From contig NZ_CP041406.1 of the NCBI RefSeq assembly GCF_014905135.1, positions 1,612,001 through 1,676,000 of the forward strand: DNA of 64,000 nucleotides, written 5' to 3'. Source of the stretch: Sulfurimonas paralvinellae. Its GTDB lineage: Bacteria; Campylobacterota; Campylobacteria; Campylobacterales; Sulfurimonadaceae. A program made the translations under genes and the position numbers. A model generated the notes under the pieces. It was not told where the DNA came from. It worked only from the letters and a program-made list of their open reading frames with translations, and made no database searches. Below, in pieces: positions 9,231 to 16,486 of the stretch. Every line of letters starts with the position of its first letter. Positions within the stretch are counted from its first letter, which is position 1.

Positions 9231-9300
9231 TTTTATATAAATTATCTTTTTTATTTGACAAGGTTATTTTTTTTCTTATAATAGTTATATAACAAAAAAA
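9231..9300 (+). promoter_or_regulatory. Second copy of the promoter/operator module
   Basis: TTGACA (9255-9260), 16-bp spacer, TATAAT (9277-9282), palindrome GTTATATAAC (9284-9293) and an A-run before GGAAAT. It is the same as the rep promoter apart from one extra A. It drives the three small genes at 9311-10051. Confidence 0.78.
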
Positions 9301-9310
9301 GGAAATGAAA

Positions 9311-9478
9311 ATGGAAAAATTAACAAAAAAATTTGGTAAAAATCTAGGAAGTTTTAATTCTCAATATATGAAAGAAAAGTTCAATATTGAGATTAATGCT
9401 AATCATTTTGTTATGAGATTTGAGAGTAATAAATATGTTGTATGTGATAAAAATTATAACATAGTAAAGGAGTTGTAA
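9311..9478 (+). CDS. Small unknown protein (55 aa)
   Basis: ATG at 9311 follows the RBS AAAGGAAATG and the duplicated promoter. The product starts MEKLTKKFGKNLGSF and ends KNYNIVKEL. It is basic at the N-terminus, with a possible beta-rich middle (HFVMRFESNKYVVCD) and no membrane segment. The next gene starts 2 nt after the stop, and this gene's end holds that gene's RBS (AAAGGAG at 9466-9472). Family unknown. Being first behind a duplicated operator, it might be a regulator, but no DNA-binding motif is obvious. Confidence 0.6.
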   Translation: MEKLTKKFGKNLGSFNSQYMKEKFNIEINANHFVMRFESNKYVVCDKNYNIVKEL

Positions 9479-9479
9479 A

Positions 9480-9719
9480 ATGATTAAAATAACACTTTTA
9501 AGTATGATATTAGCAACAGTTTTACTTTCTAATATAGTTTATATTAAAGATATGAATAAAAACCATAATTCAAGTGAATATAAGGATAATTCTAACGAAA
9601 ATAAAACACCTACAAAAGTAGAATTACAATATACACCTACAAAAATAAATCTATTAACTCACAAGTTTAAATCAGAACAACACAAAAAAATAAATTACGA
9701 ACAAGGAACTATAAAATGA
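9480..9719 (+). CDS. Small membrane-anchored or secreted protein (79 aa)
   Basis: One hydrophobic N-terminal segment (MIKITLLSMILATVLLSNIVYI) is followed by a hydrophilic, Asn/Lys/Thr-rich tail with a short repeat (TPTKVELQY, TPTKINLLT). This suggests a single-pass anchor with a disordered tail outside the cytoplasm. A clear AAAGGAG RBS precedes it, and it overlaps the next gene by 4 nt (ATGA). Family not recognised. The operon position suggests it works with the neighbouring membrane protein. Confidence 0.6.
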   Translation: MIKITLLSMILATVLLSNIVYIKDMNKNHNSSEYKDNSNENKTPTKVELQYTPTKINLLTHKFKSEQHKKINYEQGTIK

Positions 9720-10051
9720 CTTTAAATAAATATAAGAAAAGAGGTTTTATAGATACAGAATTAATGAATTTCATAGGAGCGACTAATCCACCACCGATGG
9801 ACAAAGAAACTTCTGATATGATAGTGAAGACAGCTAAAATGATTTTAGATGGACTTTCCTTATTTCTTCCAGATTTTATTATTGAATGGATTAAAAATTT
9901 TATTTCAGCAATAGGAATAGTAATAATTGCTTCTTTAACAATCATAACTTTTCCATTAGCATTATTCTATGCGATAGTTAAAATAGCTTACAAACTATTC
10001 AAAAAAATAAATGATGAGATAGATAACATATTCAACACTCTTTCTAGGTAA
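9716..10051 (+). CDS. Small membrane protein with one or two TM segments (111 aa)
   Basis: A soluble N-terminal part contains ATNPPPMDKETSDMIVKTAKMILDG. Two hydrophobic stretches follow, GLSLFLPDFIIEWIKNFI and the stronger AIGIVIIASLTIITFPLALFYAIV, and then a charged C-terminus (KKINDEIDNIF). Its start overlaps the preceding stop (ATGA), so translation is coupled. I do not recognise the family. Amphipathic-plus-hydrophobic small proteins on plasmids include holin-like, exclusion and toxin proteins, but nothing here decides between these. Confidence 0.6.
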   Translation: MTLNKYKKRGFIDTELMNFIGATNPPPMDKETSDMIVKTAKMILDGLSLFLPDFIIEWIKNFISAIGIVIIASLTIITFPLALFYAIVKIAYKLFKKINDEIDNIFNTLSR

Positions 10052-10115
10052 TATTAACTCTTATTTTTATACCTAAAACAATATCATGGATTTACATAAC
10101 ATTACTTCTTAATAT

Positions 10116-11207
10116 CTATTTTCTATGTTTTAAAAAACTTGCATATAACTCTTCAAAACCGACTTCACTTGAATGTTCAACATCTTTCATTATTTCTAAA
10201 GCTTGCTCATACTGACCTTTATCCCAGGCTTCAACAGCTCTTCTGACACCCTGGTGCACTTTTGCGTGATGATTTGACAAATCAGTAATAACTTTTTGAT
10301 CATCTTTGATTTTATGCTTATTCTCTTCAAACCATTTTCCAAAACGGCAGCCATTTTCATCAATGATATTTACATTCTTTTCACCGTTTACGATATGATT
10401 ATAAGCTATAAGCTTAAAGAGGATATGGTCTAATTTTCCAACGCCGACACCTACTTCATTTGTTATATTTTCCGTAATATCTGAGATTCTTGCTGCATTG
10501 GATATAATGTATCCCTGTTCTTCAAAAAATGCGTCTAACGCAGCATTTACCTCTTCGCTTTTTGTTCTGAATATTTCAGATGATTCCTGAATCTCCGATG
10601 AGCTCTGTTTTAACTGTCCGATGTTTATTTCAACTTCACTTGTTGCTTTTTGGGTACGTTCTGCAAGTTTTCGAACTTCATCGGCAACAACGGCAAACCC
10701 ACGTCCATGCTCACCCGCACGAGCCGCTTCTATGGCAGCATTTAATGCAAGCAGATTTGTTTGGTCAGAGATATCTTTTATAAGTGTAATCACTTCACTG
10801 ATTCCGACAACATTTTCATTAAGTACATTCACACCATCATTCAATCCTATCGCCTCTTGTGCAATGTTAGCTATAGAGTCAGATATATTTGCTGATTGTG
10901 AAGAAATTGTTTCAATGCGTGCAGCTGACTTTTTATTTAAATCGCCCGCTTCTTCAAGCTGTTCTATTGTAGACTCCATTATTTCTCTAGAGAAAGAAAC
11001 ACCGCTGCTATAGGATTTTATCAATATTTCAACTGCTGTATTAAGTGCATTTTGTTCAACACTATCAGTCTCTATGCCTGTTGATTGATTTTGTTCTATC
11101 TTGTAAATATGCTGCTGTAACTCTTCATTTTTACTCTTCAGAGTTCTCACTTCCTCTTCCAGTTCTTCAATACGTTCTTTATCCTGACTATTAGAAAATA
11201 ATCCCAT
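10116..11207 (-). CDS. Soluble chemoreceptor with C-terminal CZB zinc-binding domain
   Basis: A 363-residue methyl-accepting chemotaxis protein with no membrane segment, so cytoplasmic. Residues 10-42 form a coiled coil. The signalling hairpin tip is at about 140-185 ([35 protein letters not shown]). The CZB domain covers about 255-363 with the expected zinc ligands: His261, Cys287 in GCRFGKW, His314 and His318 (HHAKVHQ). CZB receptors are linked to zinc and to hypochlorous-acid or redox sensing in Helicobacter and Salmonella relatives. A minus-strand TATAAT near 11236-11241 and an AGGGA RBS precede it. It is cargo inside the mobile element and less AT-rich than its neighbours, suggesting capture from a chromosome. 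Confidence 0.88.
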   Translation of the reverse strand: MGLFSNSQDKERIEELEEEVRTLKSKNEELQQHIYKIEQNQSTGIETDSVEQNALNTAVEILIKSYSSGVSFSREIMESTIEQLEEAGDLNKKSAARIETISSQSANISDSIANIAQEAIGLNDGVNVLNENVVGISEVITLIKDISDQTNLLALNAAIEAARAGEHGRGFAVVADEVRKLAERTQKATSEVEINIGQLKQSSSEIQESSEIFRTKSEEVNAALDAFFEEQGYIISNAARISDITENITNEVGVGVGKLDHILFKLIAYNHIVNGEKNVNIIDENGCRFGKWFEENKHKIKDDQKVITDLSNHHAKVHQGVRRAVEAWDKGQYEQALEIMKDVEHSSEVGFEELYASFLKHRK

Positions 11208-11883
11208 AATTAAAATCCCTTTTTTTGTATTTTCAAAAATTATACTCCTTGAAATTCAAAAATAAACTTAAATTGTTTTTTTAAGGTTTAGTTGTGATAA
11301 TATAATGCAGATTCTATTGATTCTTTGCTTAAAGTAACGTATTATAGGGAATTATATGGGTTACGAAGTCATTTAATACTACTTATTTAAGCTCTAGGGG
11401 TCTTACATAAGTTCATTTTTTACGATTTGACTTAAGAAAAGTGGTTGCCTTAGAGCTATTTGACCTAAAACTTAATTAAGTTTCACAAAAAATAAATTTC
11501 TTAATTATTACAATAAGTAACAAAAATTCGTATAGACCTGGACTTTTCATAGTTAAGTTGACATTTTCATAGTTAATTTCGTAATCGTTACTTAGAAAAA
11601 TTACTTGAACAACAAATTTCAAAATAACTTTTAATCTTCAAAAAGTCCTTTTTCAACATTATTACCCTATATCTCTTTTCCCTTTTGGGGAAAAACTCCT
11701 CACGATTGAGGAGGAAGGGGAATATTTTAAAATACTATTGTTGAAGGACATTATGTTTTTTGTATATAGTTTTTATTAGATAGGGAGAGCAATAAGAGCA
11801 TCAAGCAGGAAAAGGTGCGTCTTAGTTATCCTACGGAAAACACGACTACACACAAGGGGGAACTACTCTCCGAGGGTCATTTT
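11208..11883. other. Long intergenic region of the element, with candidate oriT
   Basis: No convincing gene is present. It holds the chemoreceptor promoter, a direct repeat TTTTCATAGTTAA near 11546 and 11564, and the right 86-bp inverted repeat. At 11781-11871 lies a less AT-rich block, bounded by GGAGAG (11784-11789) and CTCTCC (11866-11871), just before the mobilization genes. Within it GTGCGTCTTA (11815-11824) loosely resembles the nick region of RSF1010/pSC101-type oriT. This is a candidate only. Confidence 0.4.
11671..11755. repeat. 86-bp inverted repeat, right copy
   Basis: Reverse complement of 8009-8094 with a few changes: the second hairpin arm has AAAAGGG in place of AAAGGGG, and there are two substitutions near the ATAATGTCCT end. 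It keeps both hairpins. The copies face each other across 3.6 kb, so recombination between them would invert the rep-to-chemoreceptor block. Confidence 0.8.
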
Positions 11884-11926
11884 TTGACAAATTTTTTCAT
11901 TAATTATTTTTATTTTGTTTATTTCT

Positions 11927-11951
11927 TATAATAGTTATATAACGAGTAAGG
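11927..11951 (+). promoter_or_regulatory. Promoter/operator of the mobilization operon
   Basis: TTCTTATAATAGTTATATAAC is identical to the core of the two other promoter modules: -10 TATAAT (11927-11932) plus palindrome GTTATATAAC (11934-11943). A TTGACA at 11884-11889 is too far away to be its -35. The RBS AAGGA at 11947-11951 fits ATG 11961 and excludes the in-frame TTG at 11955. Confidence 0.7.
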
Positions 11952-11960
11952 AATTTGAAA

Positions 11961-12425
11961 ATGAAATTTGAAACAGTTCGCAAAAGATACACATTTAAAA
12001 AAGAAATAGTTGAACTTTTAGAAAAAGAATCTAAAAAAGTGAAAAAGACTGAAAGTGAATTTTTAGAAGATTTAATTTATAAAAACTCACACGAAAGAGA
12101 TAACAGGTTAAGTAATCATATTGCAAGAGATTCTGAAAATTTAATCTTACTTCAAATATTGAATAAAGGAAAACAATATTCAAGTATTGAAGAAATTTAT
12201 AAAGATGTAAATGTTATCAATAATGATAAAAAAATTTATTTATCTGAAAAGAGAAATAAAGAAGTTGGTTTTTTTAAAGAGGTAAAATCCATTTTTAATT
12301 TTGATAATTTTAAAAACATTCATAATGATTACAATCAAGCAAAAGACGATAAATCTAAAAAAATAGTTTTAGAAAAAGCGTTCAATAAATTTTTATCAAT
12401 AGTGAAAAAGTATGAGAACAAATAA
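11961..12425 (+). CDS. Relaxosome accessory protein candidate (MobC-like)
   Basis: A 154-residue, Lys/Glu-rich protein directly before the relaxase, overlapping it by 14 nt. The N-terminus RKRYTFKKEIVELLEKESKKVKKTESEFLEDLI has the strand-helix-helix spacing of ribbon-helix-helix DNA-binding proteins, as found in many oriT accessory proteins. The rest is helical. Position and fold suggest it binds the adjacent oriT and perhaps represses the operon through the GTTATATAAC operator. Similarity is by pattern only. Confidence 0.55.
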   Translation: MKFETVRKRYTFKKEIVELLEKESKKVKKTESEFLEDLIYKNSHERDNRLSNHIARDSENLILLQILNKGKQYSSIEEIYKDVNVINNDKKIYLSEKRNKEVGFFKEVKSIFNFDNFKNIHNDYNQAKDDKSKKIVLEKAFNKFLSIVKKYENK

Positions 12426-14235
12426 AAAAAAGGTTTGGAACTTTGGAAAAGAAAGTTTAAATCTAAAAAATATAGGTGTTGTTTTCAAAGACGTTAAAAA
12501 AGGCGGTATCTATCAAGGTTCTTCAAAAGAAAAACTTGAAAAATATGTTGAAAAACAAGGGAATAATTTTCAATCTACTAAATCCATTGAGAAAATGAAT
12601 TTAAAACACTTTATAGTTTCTCCGATAAATCCAGAACTTTACAAGAATTTAACAGAGAAAGAGAAAAAATTAATTCAAGAAGAAAGTAAAGCATGGACAC
12701 ATAAAACTTTTAATAAATGGGGTTATAAAGCCGGCATTGAAGAAAATTCCGATAAAGGTATAAAGGGTGGAGTTAGAGATGGTTTTCATATTCACATTGC
12801 AGTTAATGAAAAATATCAAATAAAAGGTTCTGTTGATATGTTGAGATTAAGAGAATCTATGACAAGAGATTTTGCTGAAAATTTACCTAAATCACTAAGA
12901 GATAAATTAGGTTTGAAAAATAAAGAAGAACAAAAAGAAGCTATAAATAAAAGTCGAAGTGAAAAACAAAAACGTAATCATTTAAACAAAGTTAAAAATT
13001 CTCCAGAGTATCAAGCTAACAACGAAACTATTTTAAATTTGACTAGTCAAATGTCAAATATTTTTAAATCTATGAATTTTCAAAATGAGAAAAGACAAGA
13101 GTTATCAGAGATAAGTAAAATAGATAGAAGTTTAATTTTAAAGAGAAAAGATGGTTTAAAAGAACAGATGGAAGATTATAATAAATCTATCAAACGAAAA
13201 GACGAAGATATTGAGATTCTTGATAATAATATCAATCAAAAAGAAGAATCTATTAGTGAAGTTGAGAGAGTTTTTAATAAAGAAATGGAAGAGTTTAAAT
13301 ATTTTATAGAGAGTGAAGAAAGTAGCTTTAATTACTTTGCCGACAATGAACATAGATTTTTTAAAAAACTTATGAGAGATAAGAAGAAAAATGGAACAAT
13401 TTCTTCTGCTGAATTTTTGAGACAAGTATCAAATAATAAAGCATATTGGAAAATGATTAAAGACGATAAAAAAAGAGAAAATAAAATATTTCTTGAAGAG
13501 AAACAAGAAAGGTTTAAAAACACTATAAAATCTATCAAAGAAGATATTAAACTACTTGAAAATAACAAAAGTTTAATAAATAGACTTAAAAGAACTGATA
13601 TGAACTCTTTAAATATTGTAAGGACTGATTATAAAGCAACATCAAAAGAATTAACTAGTCATTATGAAATATTTGATAAGAATATGAAAAATATTAAAAA
13701 AACTCTTGAAGATTTATCAAATCAAAAAGAAGAAATCTCACAAGAGAGAAAAGAGGCAATCACTTATAAAAATAATATGATAAAAAGTGCATTAAACTAT
13801 GAAGATTCACTTCCTAACACAAGCAATAAAATATCTAATGAAATGATTAAAACAATTCACAAAAAAGAGAAAATTAATTTTGAAGCAAGTCATACTACTG
13901 TTGATTCTGTTGATAAATCAAATAGACAAGTATTTCTTAATTCTGATTGCTCAACAACTGAATTTTTTAATAAGATAATTAAATCAACAATGAAAATAAC
14001 AAATTACCCAAAATATAAAATTATTGAAATGTATGAAAATAGAACTTTATTAGATACTTTGAAAACAATAATGGATGAAGATAGAAAAATTGATAGATTT
14101 GAAATGTTATCAGTTAAAACAGTAGAAGAAGCACTTAAATTGATAGAAGAAAAAAGAAATGGAAAGAAAAGAAGAATAAATACACCTGTTCTTAACTATG
14201 CGACTAGTCAAGAAGAAGTTATTTGTGGAATGTAA
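12412..14235 (+). CDS. Relaxase/mobilization nickase
   Basis: A 607-residue protein expected to nick oriT and pilot the strand during conjugative mobilization. The N-terminal ~200 residues hold the HUH-type metal motif (GFHIHIAVN) after a KHFIVSPINPELY strand that resembles relaxase motif I/II regions. The catalytic Tyr is probably in the first 100 residues but I cannot single it out. Residues about 200-480 are long Lys/Glu-rich coiled coils, and the C-terminus is shorter and mixed. No primase or helicase domain is evident. Family within MobP/MobQ is not certain. Confidence 0.72.
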   Translation: MRTNKKKVWNFGKESLNLKNIGVVFKDVKKGGIYQGSSKEKLEKYVEKQGNNFQSTKSIEKMNLKHFIVSPINPELYKNLTEKEKKLIQEESKAWTHKTFNKWGYKAGIEENSDKGIKGGVRDGFHIHIAVNEKYQIKGSVDMLRLRESMTRDFAENLPKSLRDKLGLKNKEEQKEAINKSRSEKQKRNHLNKVKNSPEYQANNETILNLTSQMSNIFKSMNFQNEKRQELSEISKIDRSLILKRKDGLKEQMEDYNKSIKRKDEDIEILDNNINQKEESISEVERVFNKEMEEFKYFIESEESSFNYFADNEHRFFKKLMRDKKKNGTISSAEFLRQVSNNKAYWKMIKDDKKRENKIFLEEKQERFKNTIKSIKEDIKLLENNKSLINRLKRTDMNSLNIVRTDYKATSKELTSHYEIFDKNMKNIKKTLEDLSNQKEEISQERKEAITYKNNMIKSALNYEDSLPNTSNKISNEMIKTIHKKEKINFEASHTTVDSVDKSNRQVFLNSDCSTTEFFNKIIKSTMKITNYPKYKIIEMYENRTLLDTLKTIMDEDRKIDRFEMLSVKTVEEALKLIEEKRNGKKRRINTPVLNYATSQEEVICGM

Positions 14236-14253
14236 GTGAAATTATTTCACTTT

Positions 14254-15714
14254 TTAGCATAATTCAATTCCCTCACTAAATGAATCTTGATTTTTTTGAA
14301 CTACTAAAAATGGTGTAAAGTCAACTTTGTCCATCTTCTCTTTTAAAGATTTAAAATCTCTTTTACCACGCAAATAGTGTCTATCAGTCGTATCTTTTTT
14401 TGTGGAGTGCCCGACAAGTGTTTTTATTTCTAAATCATTGAAAACATTAGCTAAATATAATATTTGAGAGAAGTTTTTTCGCAATGAATGAATGTCTAAA
14501 AATTTTTTGTTTTCTTCTCCAATAACAGTTTTAATATATCTGTTTATCAGAATTCCAACTTTTGACTCCCTAGGTTTTTCACCTAATCTTGTAAATTTTT
14601 TTTCATTGAAGAATATAAAATCTGATTTTTCTTTACCTTGAATCTGTTCTTTAAGAGTAGAAATCAAATCTTTATGAATAACCATAATTCTTACAGCATT
14701 TTCTGTTTTAGTTCCACCAACATAAATAAGTTCTTTTTCATAGTCTATATTTTCAAGTTTTAAATTTACTGCTTCCGCTCTTCTTAATCCTGTCATTAGC
14801 AAAAATTTAAAGAAATTATATTCTTGCGTTAAATTTTCATTTTTTAAATACTCTAAAATATAAGCACTTTCACTTTCTGTAAATTCTCTTTTATCAGAAT
14901 AGGTTTTTTTATTCATAGCTTTTAGTTTTATAAATGGATTCTTATAAATAAAATTATTATCTACAAAATGCTCAAATATCTCTTTTGTTCTTTTAACGAC
15001 TTCATCTATCGTTCTAGTTGATTGTTTAGGGTATTTGTCTAATAGCTTGCTTTTTTTCTCTATAAGTAGCTTTAAGTTCTTATCTCTTATATCTTTTTTG
15101 CGTTTCCAATTGCTAGGAATAGATAATAAAAAAGTTCTAAAATTAGTAGCATCAAGATTAGTAATGTCTTTTACATTTTTACTTGCTTTAAAATAGATAT
15201 ATAGATATTCAACAGTTAGATTATATTTATACATTATTTTCGTATTGCCTCTTTTCTCAGCAGACTTTACTTTTAAGAAATGTTCGCAAGACTTCTTTAA
15301 TGTTTGAGAATTTCTGGTTTCTTTATTTTCAATAGATACATTGTTCTCTTTTTCTAAAAGTTTGATTTTTTTGATAATGGTTTTTTCAATTTCAGCAATT
15401 AGTTTGCGTTCATCTTCATTTTCAGCAGTGAGAACTAGTCCTGCACCGCCCATATTATTAATTTGATAGTGAGTGTTAATCATATCATTTAAAGAAAAAT
15501 CATTTTTGATTTTCTTGATAACTTCTAAAATCTTATATTTTAAAAGGTTTGCGTAAATGAAATTATCTGTTTTAAGTGATTTTTTATAGGTGTAATTTTT
15601 AATTTTAATAACAAAATAATATTTATCATTCTTAAAAGTCAAATATTTATTATTTAATAAACCAAGATTCTCTAAAAGTTGTCCTATTTTATTAAGTTGT
15701 TTTAAAGTTGTCAT
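14254..15714 (-). CDS. Tyrosine recombinase (integrase) of the element
   Basis: A 486-residue phage/plasmid-type integrase. The C-terminal catalytic domain has all key residues: Arg311 (MTGLRRAEAV), His409-x-x-Arg412 (DIHSLRKNF), His436 (LVGHSTKK) and Tyr447 (RHYLRG). The middle (about 135-255) resembles a SAM-like core-binding domain, and the N-terminal 120 residues probably bind arm sites. It reads away from tRNA-Arg(GCG), whose end lies 48 bp upstream of the start codon. This is the usual arrangement for an enzyme that uses that tRNA as attB. The RBS is weak. It appears intact. Confidence 0.92.
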   Translation of the reverse strand: MTTLKQLNKIGQLLENLGLLNNKYLTFKNDKYYFVIKIKNYTYKKSLKTDNFIYANLLKYKILEVIKKIKNDFSLNDMINTHYQINNMGGAGLVLTAENEDERKLIAEIEKTIIKKIKLLEKENNVSIENKETRNSQTLKKSCEHFLKVKSAEKRGNTKIMYKYNLTVEYLYIYFKASKNVKDITNLDATNFRTFLLSIPSNWKRKKDIRDKNLKLLIEKKSKLLDKYPKQSTRTIDEVVKRTKEIFEHFVDNNFIYKNPFIKLKAMNKKTYSDKREFTESESAYILEYLKNENLTQEYNFFKFLLMTGLRRAEAVNLKLENIDYEKELIYVGGTKTENAVRIMVIHKDLISTLKEQIQGKEKSDFIFFNEKKFTRLGEKPRESKVGILINRYIKTVIGEENKKFLDIHSLRKNFSQILYLANVFNDLEIKTLVGHSTKKDTTDRHYLRGKRDFKSLKEKMDKVDFTPFLVVQKNQDSFSEGIELC

Positions 15715-15759
15715 GATGTTTGATAAGTCCCTGTTTTCGGGGGTTTCGAGGGGTAAAGT

Positions 15760-15773
15760 TATGGTGCGCCCGA
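15760..15773. repeat. Right attachment site (attR) at the tRNA-Arg 3' end
   Basis: TATGGTGCGCCCGA, identical to 7282-7295. It covers the encoded CCA and the 3' acceptor strand of tRNA-Arg(GCG). The crossover must lie within these 14 bp. Confidence 0.88.
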
Positions 15774-15838
15774 CATGATTCGAACATGTGACCGCTGGTA
15801 CCGCAAACCAGTGCTCTATCCAGCTGAGCTACGAGCGC
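15762..15838 (-). tRNA. tRNA-Arg (anticodon GCG)
   Basis: Acceptor GCGCTCG/CGGGCGC, D-arm GCTC/GAGC, anticodon stem CTGGT/ACCAG with loop TTGCGGT, T-stem ACATG/CATGT, discriminator A and encoded CCA. The anticodon is GCG (reads CGC, CGU by wobble), not the usual bacterial ACG that is edited to ICG. Its 3' end is the integration site of the element. Confidence 0.95.
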
Positions 15839-15891
15839 ACACCGTTTCTCTATTTAAGAGGCTGAAATTATAGCACTATTAACTTATATTA

Positions 15892-16125
15892 TTATAAAAT
15901 TACATCCTCATTATCTAACTTTTTCAAAATTTCCTCTACCTGTTGATTTTGCACATAGAGTTCATGATTTTTTCTTACATAGGCTTGCAACAGTGCTTTG
16001 AGATCATTATTACCATCCATATTGAAATCTTTTGCCATTTGTTGTTCTAAGAATTTTGCAAATTTCTTTTCAACATCGACATCAAATCTGCGACCTCCAA
16101 TATGTAAACCTATTTTTGTACTCAT
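15892..16125 (-). CDS. ZapA-like cell division protein candidate
   Basis: A 77-residue protein. The start KIGLHIGGRRFDVDVEKKFAKFL fits the ZapA beta-hairpin-helix pattern (strand, G-x-x-hydrophobic, D-hydrophobic, helix). A long helix follows (DLKALLQAYVRKNHELYVQ). ZapA binds and bundles FtsZ at midcell. The next gene upstream, 6 nt away, is a small coiled-coil protein, which mirrors a ZapA-ZapB partnership. I rate the family assignment as probable, not certain, because the protein is shorter than E. coli ZapA. Confidence 0.55.
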   Translation of the reverse strand: MSTKIGLHIGGRRFDVDVEKKFAKFLEQQMAKDFNMDGNNDLKALLQAYVRKNHELYVQNQQVEEILKKLDNEDVIL

Positions 16126-16131
16126 AAATAT

Positions 16132-16359
16132 TTAACCCAGTATGCTTTCGATTTTATTAACGATCTCTTCTATTTCAAGATCTTTTTTACTGTTTTGTTC
16201 AAGGAGTTTTTCTATCTCGGCATCTTTAATCTCACACTCTGCTTTTACTGTTACAAGTTCATTTCGTAATGTTTCATTTTCTTGCGTGAAGTCCTCACAT
16301 TTTTGTACTATCTGTGTGATTCTCTCATCCAATCGTTCCAAAGCAGTTCTGTTTTCCAT
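16132..16359 (-). CDS. Small coiled-coil protein (ZapB-like)
   Basis: 75 residues that are almost wholly an uninterrupted coiled coil with heptad repeats (LERLDERITQIVQKCEDF, ENETLRNELVTVK, EIEKLLEQNSKKDLEIEEIV). Size and nature match ZapB, which bridges ZapA-FtsZ and the MatP-Ter complex. It sits directly upstream of the ZapA-like gene in the same operon. Coiled coils carry little family signal, so function rests on context. Confidence 0.55.
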   Translation of the reverse strand: MENRTALERLDERITQIVQKCEDFTQENETLRNELVTVKAECEIKDAEIEKLLEQNSKKDLEIEEIVNKIESILG

Positions 16360-16450
16360 AAAATATACACCCTCATATTAATTAATAAATTTATTTCTTA
16401 CAATTCTAGCATAATTAATCGACATAGAAAAATTATTATCTCAAATTTGC

Positions 16451-16475
16451 TATAATTAAAACACTATGAATAAGG
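16451..16475 (+). promoter_or_regulatory. Promoter of the PLP enzyme-clpS-clpA-aat run
   Basis: TATAAT at 16451-16456, and AAGG at 16472-16475, eleven nt before ATG 16487. The following genes overlap or nearly touch, so this may drive the whole group. Confidence 0.5.
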
Positions 16476-16486
16476 TAATACTATAA

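Larger units (their letters stand above)
7282..15773. mobile_element. Integrated mobilizable plasmid-like element (about 8.5 kb)
   Basis: Bounded by the 14-bp att repeats, with a tyrosine recombinase gene next to tRNA-Arg(GCG). It contains an iteron array and Rep_3-type initiator, a small three-gene operon, a CZB chemoreceptor, an accessory protein plus relaxase, and no type IV secretion or coupling protein genes. It would therefore depend on a helper for transfer. Base composition is far more AT-rich than the flanks, except for the chemoreceptor gene. The octamer TGCGTGAG, common on both sides, is absent throughout. All pieces fit an integrative and mobilizable element that keeps a plasmid replicon. 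No gene inside is visibly broken. Confidence 0.88.
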
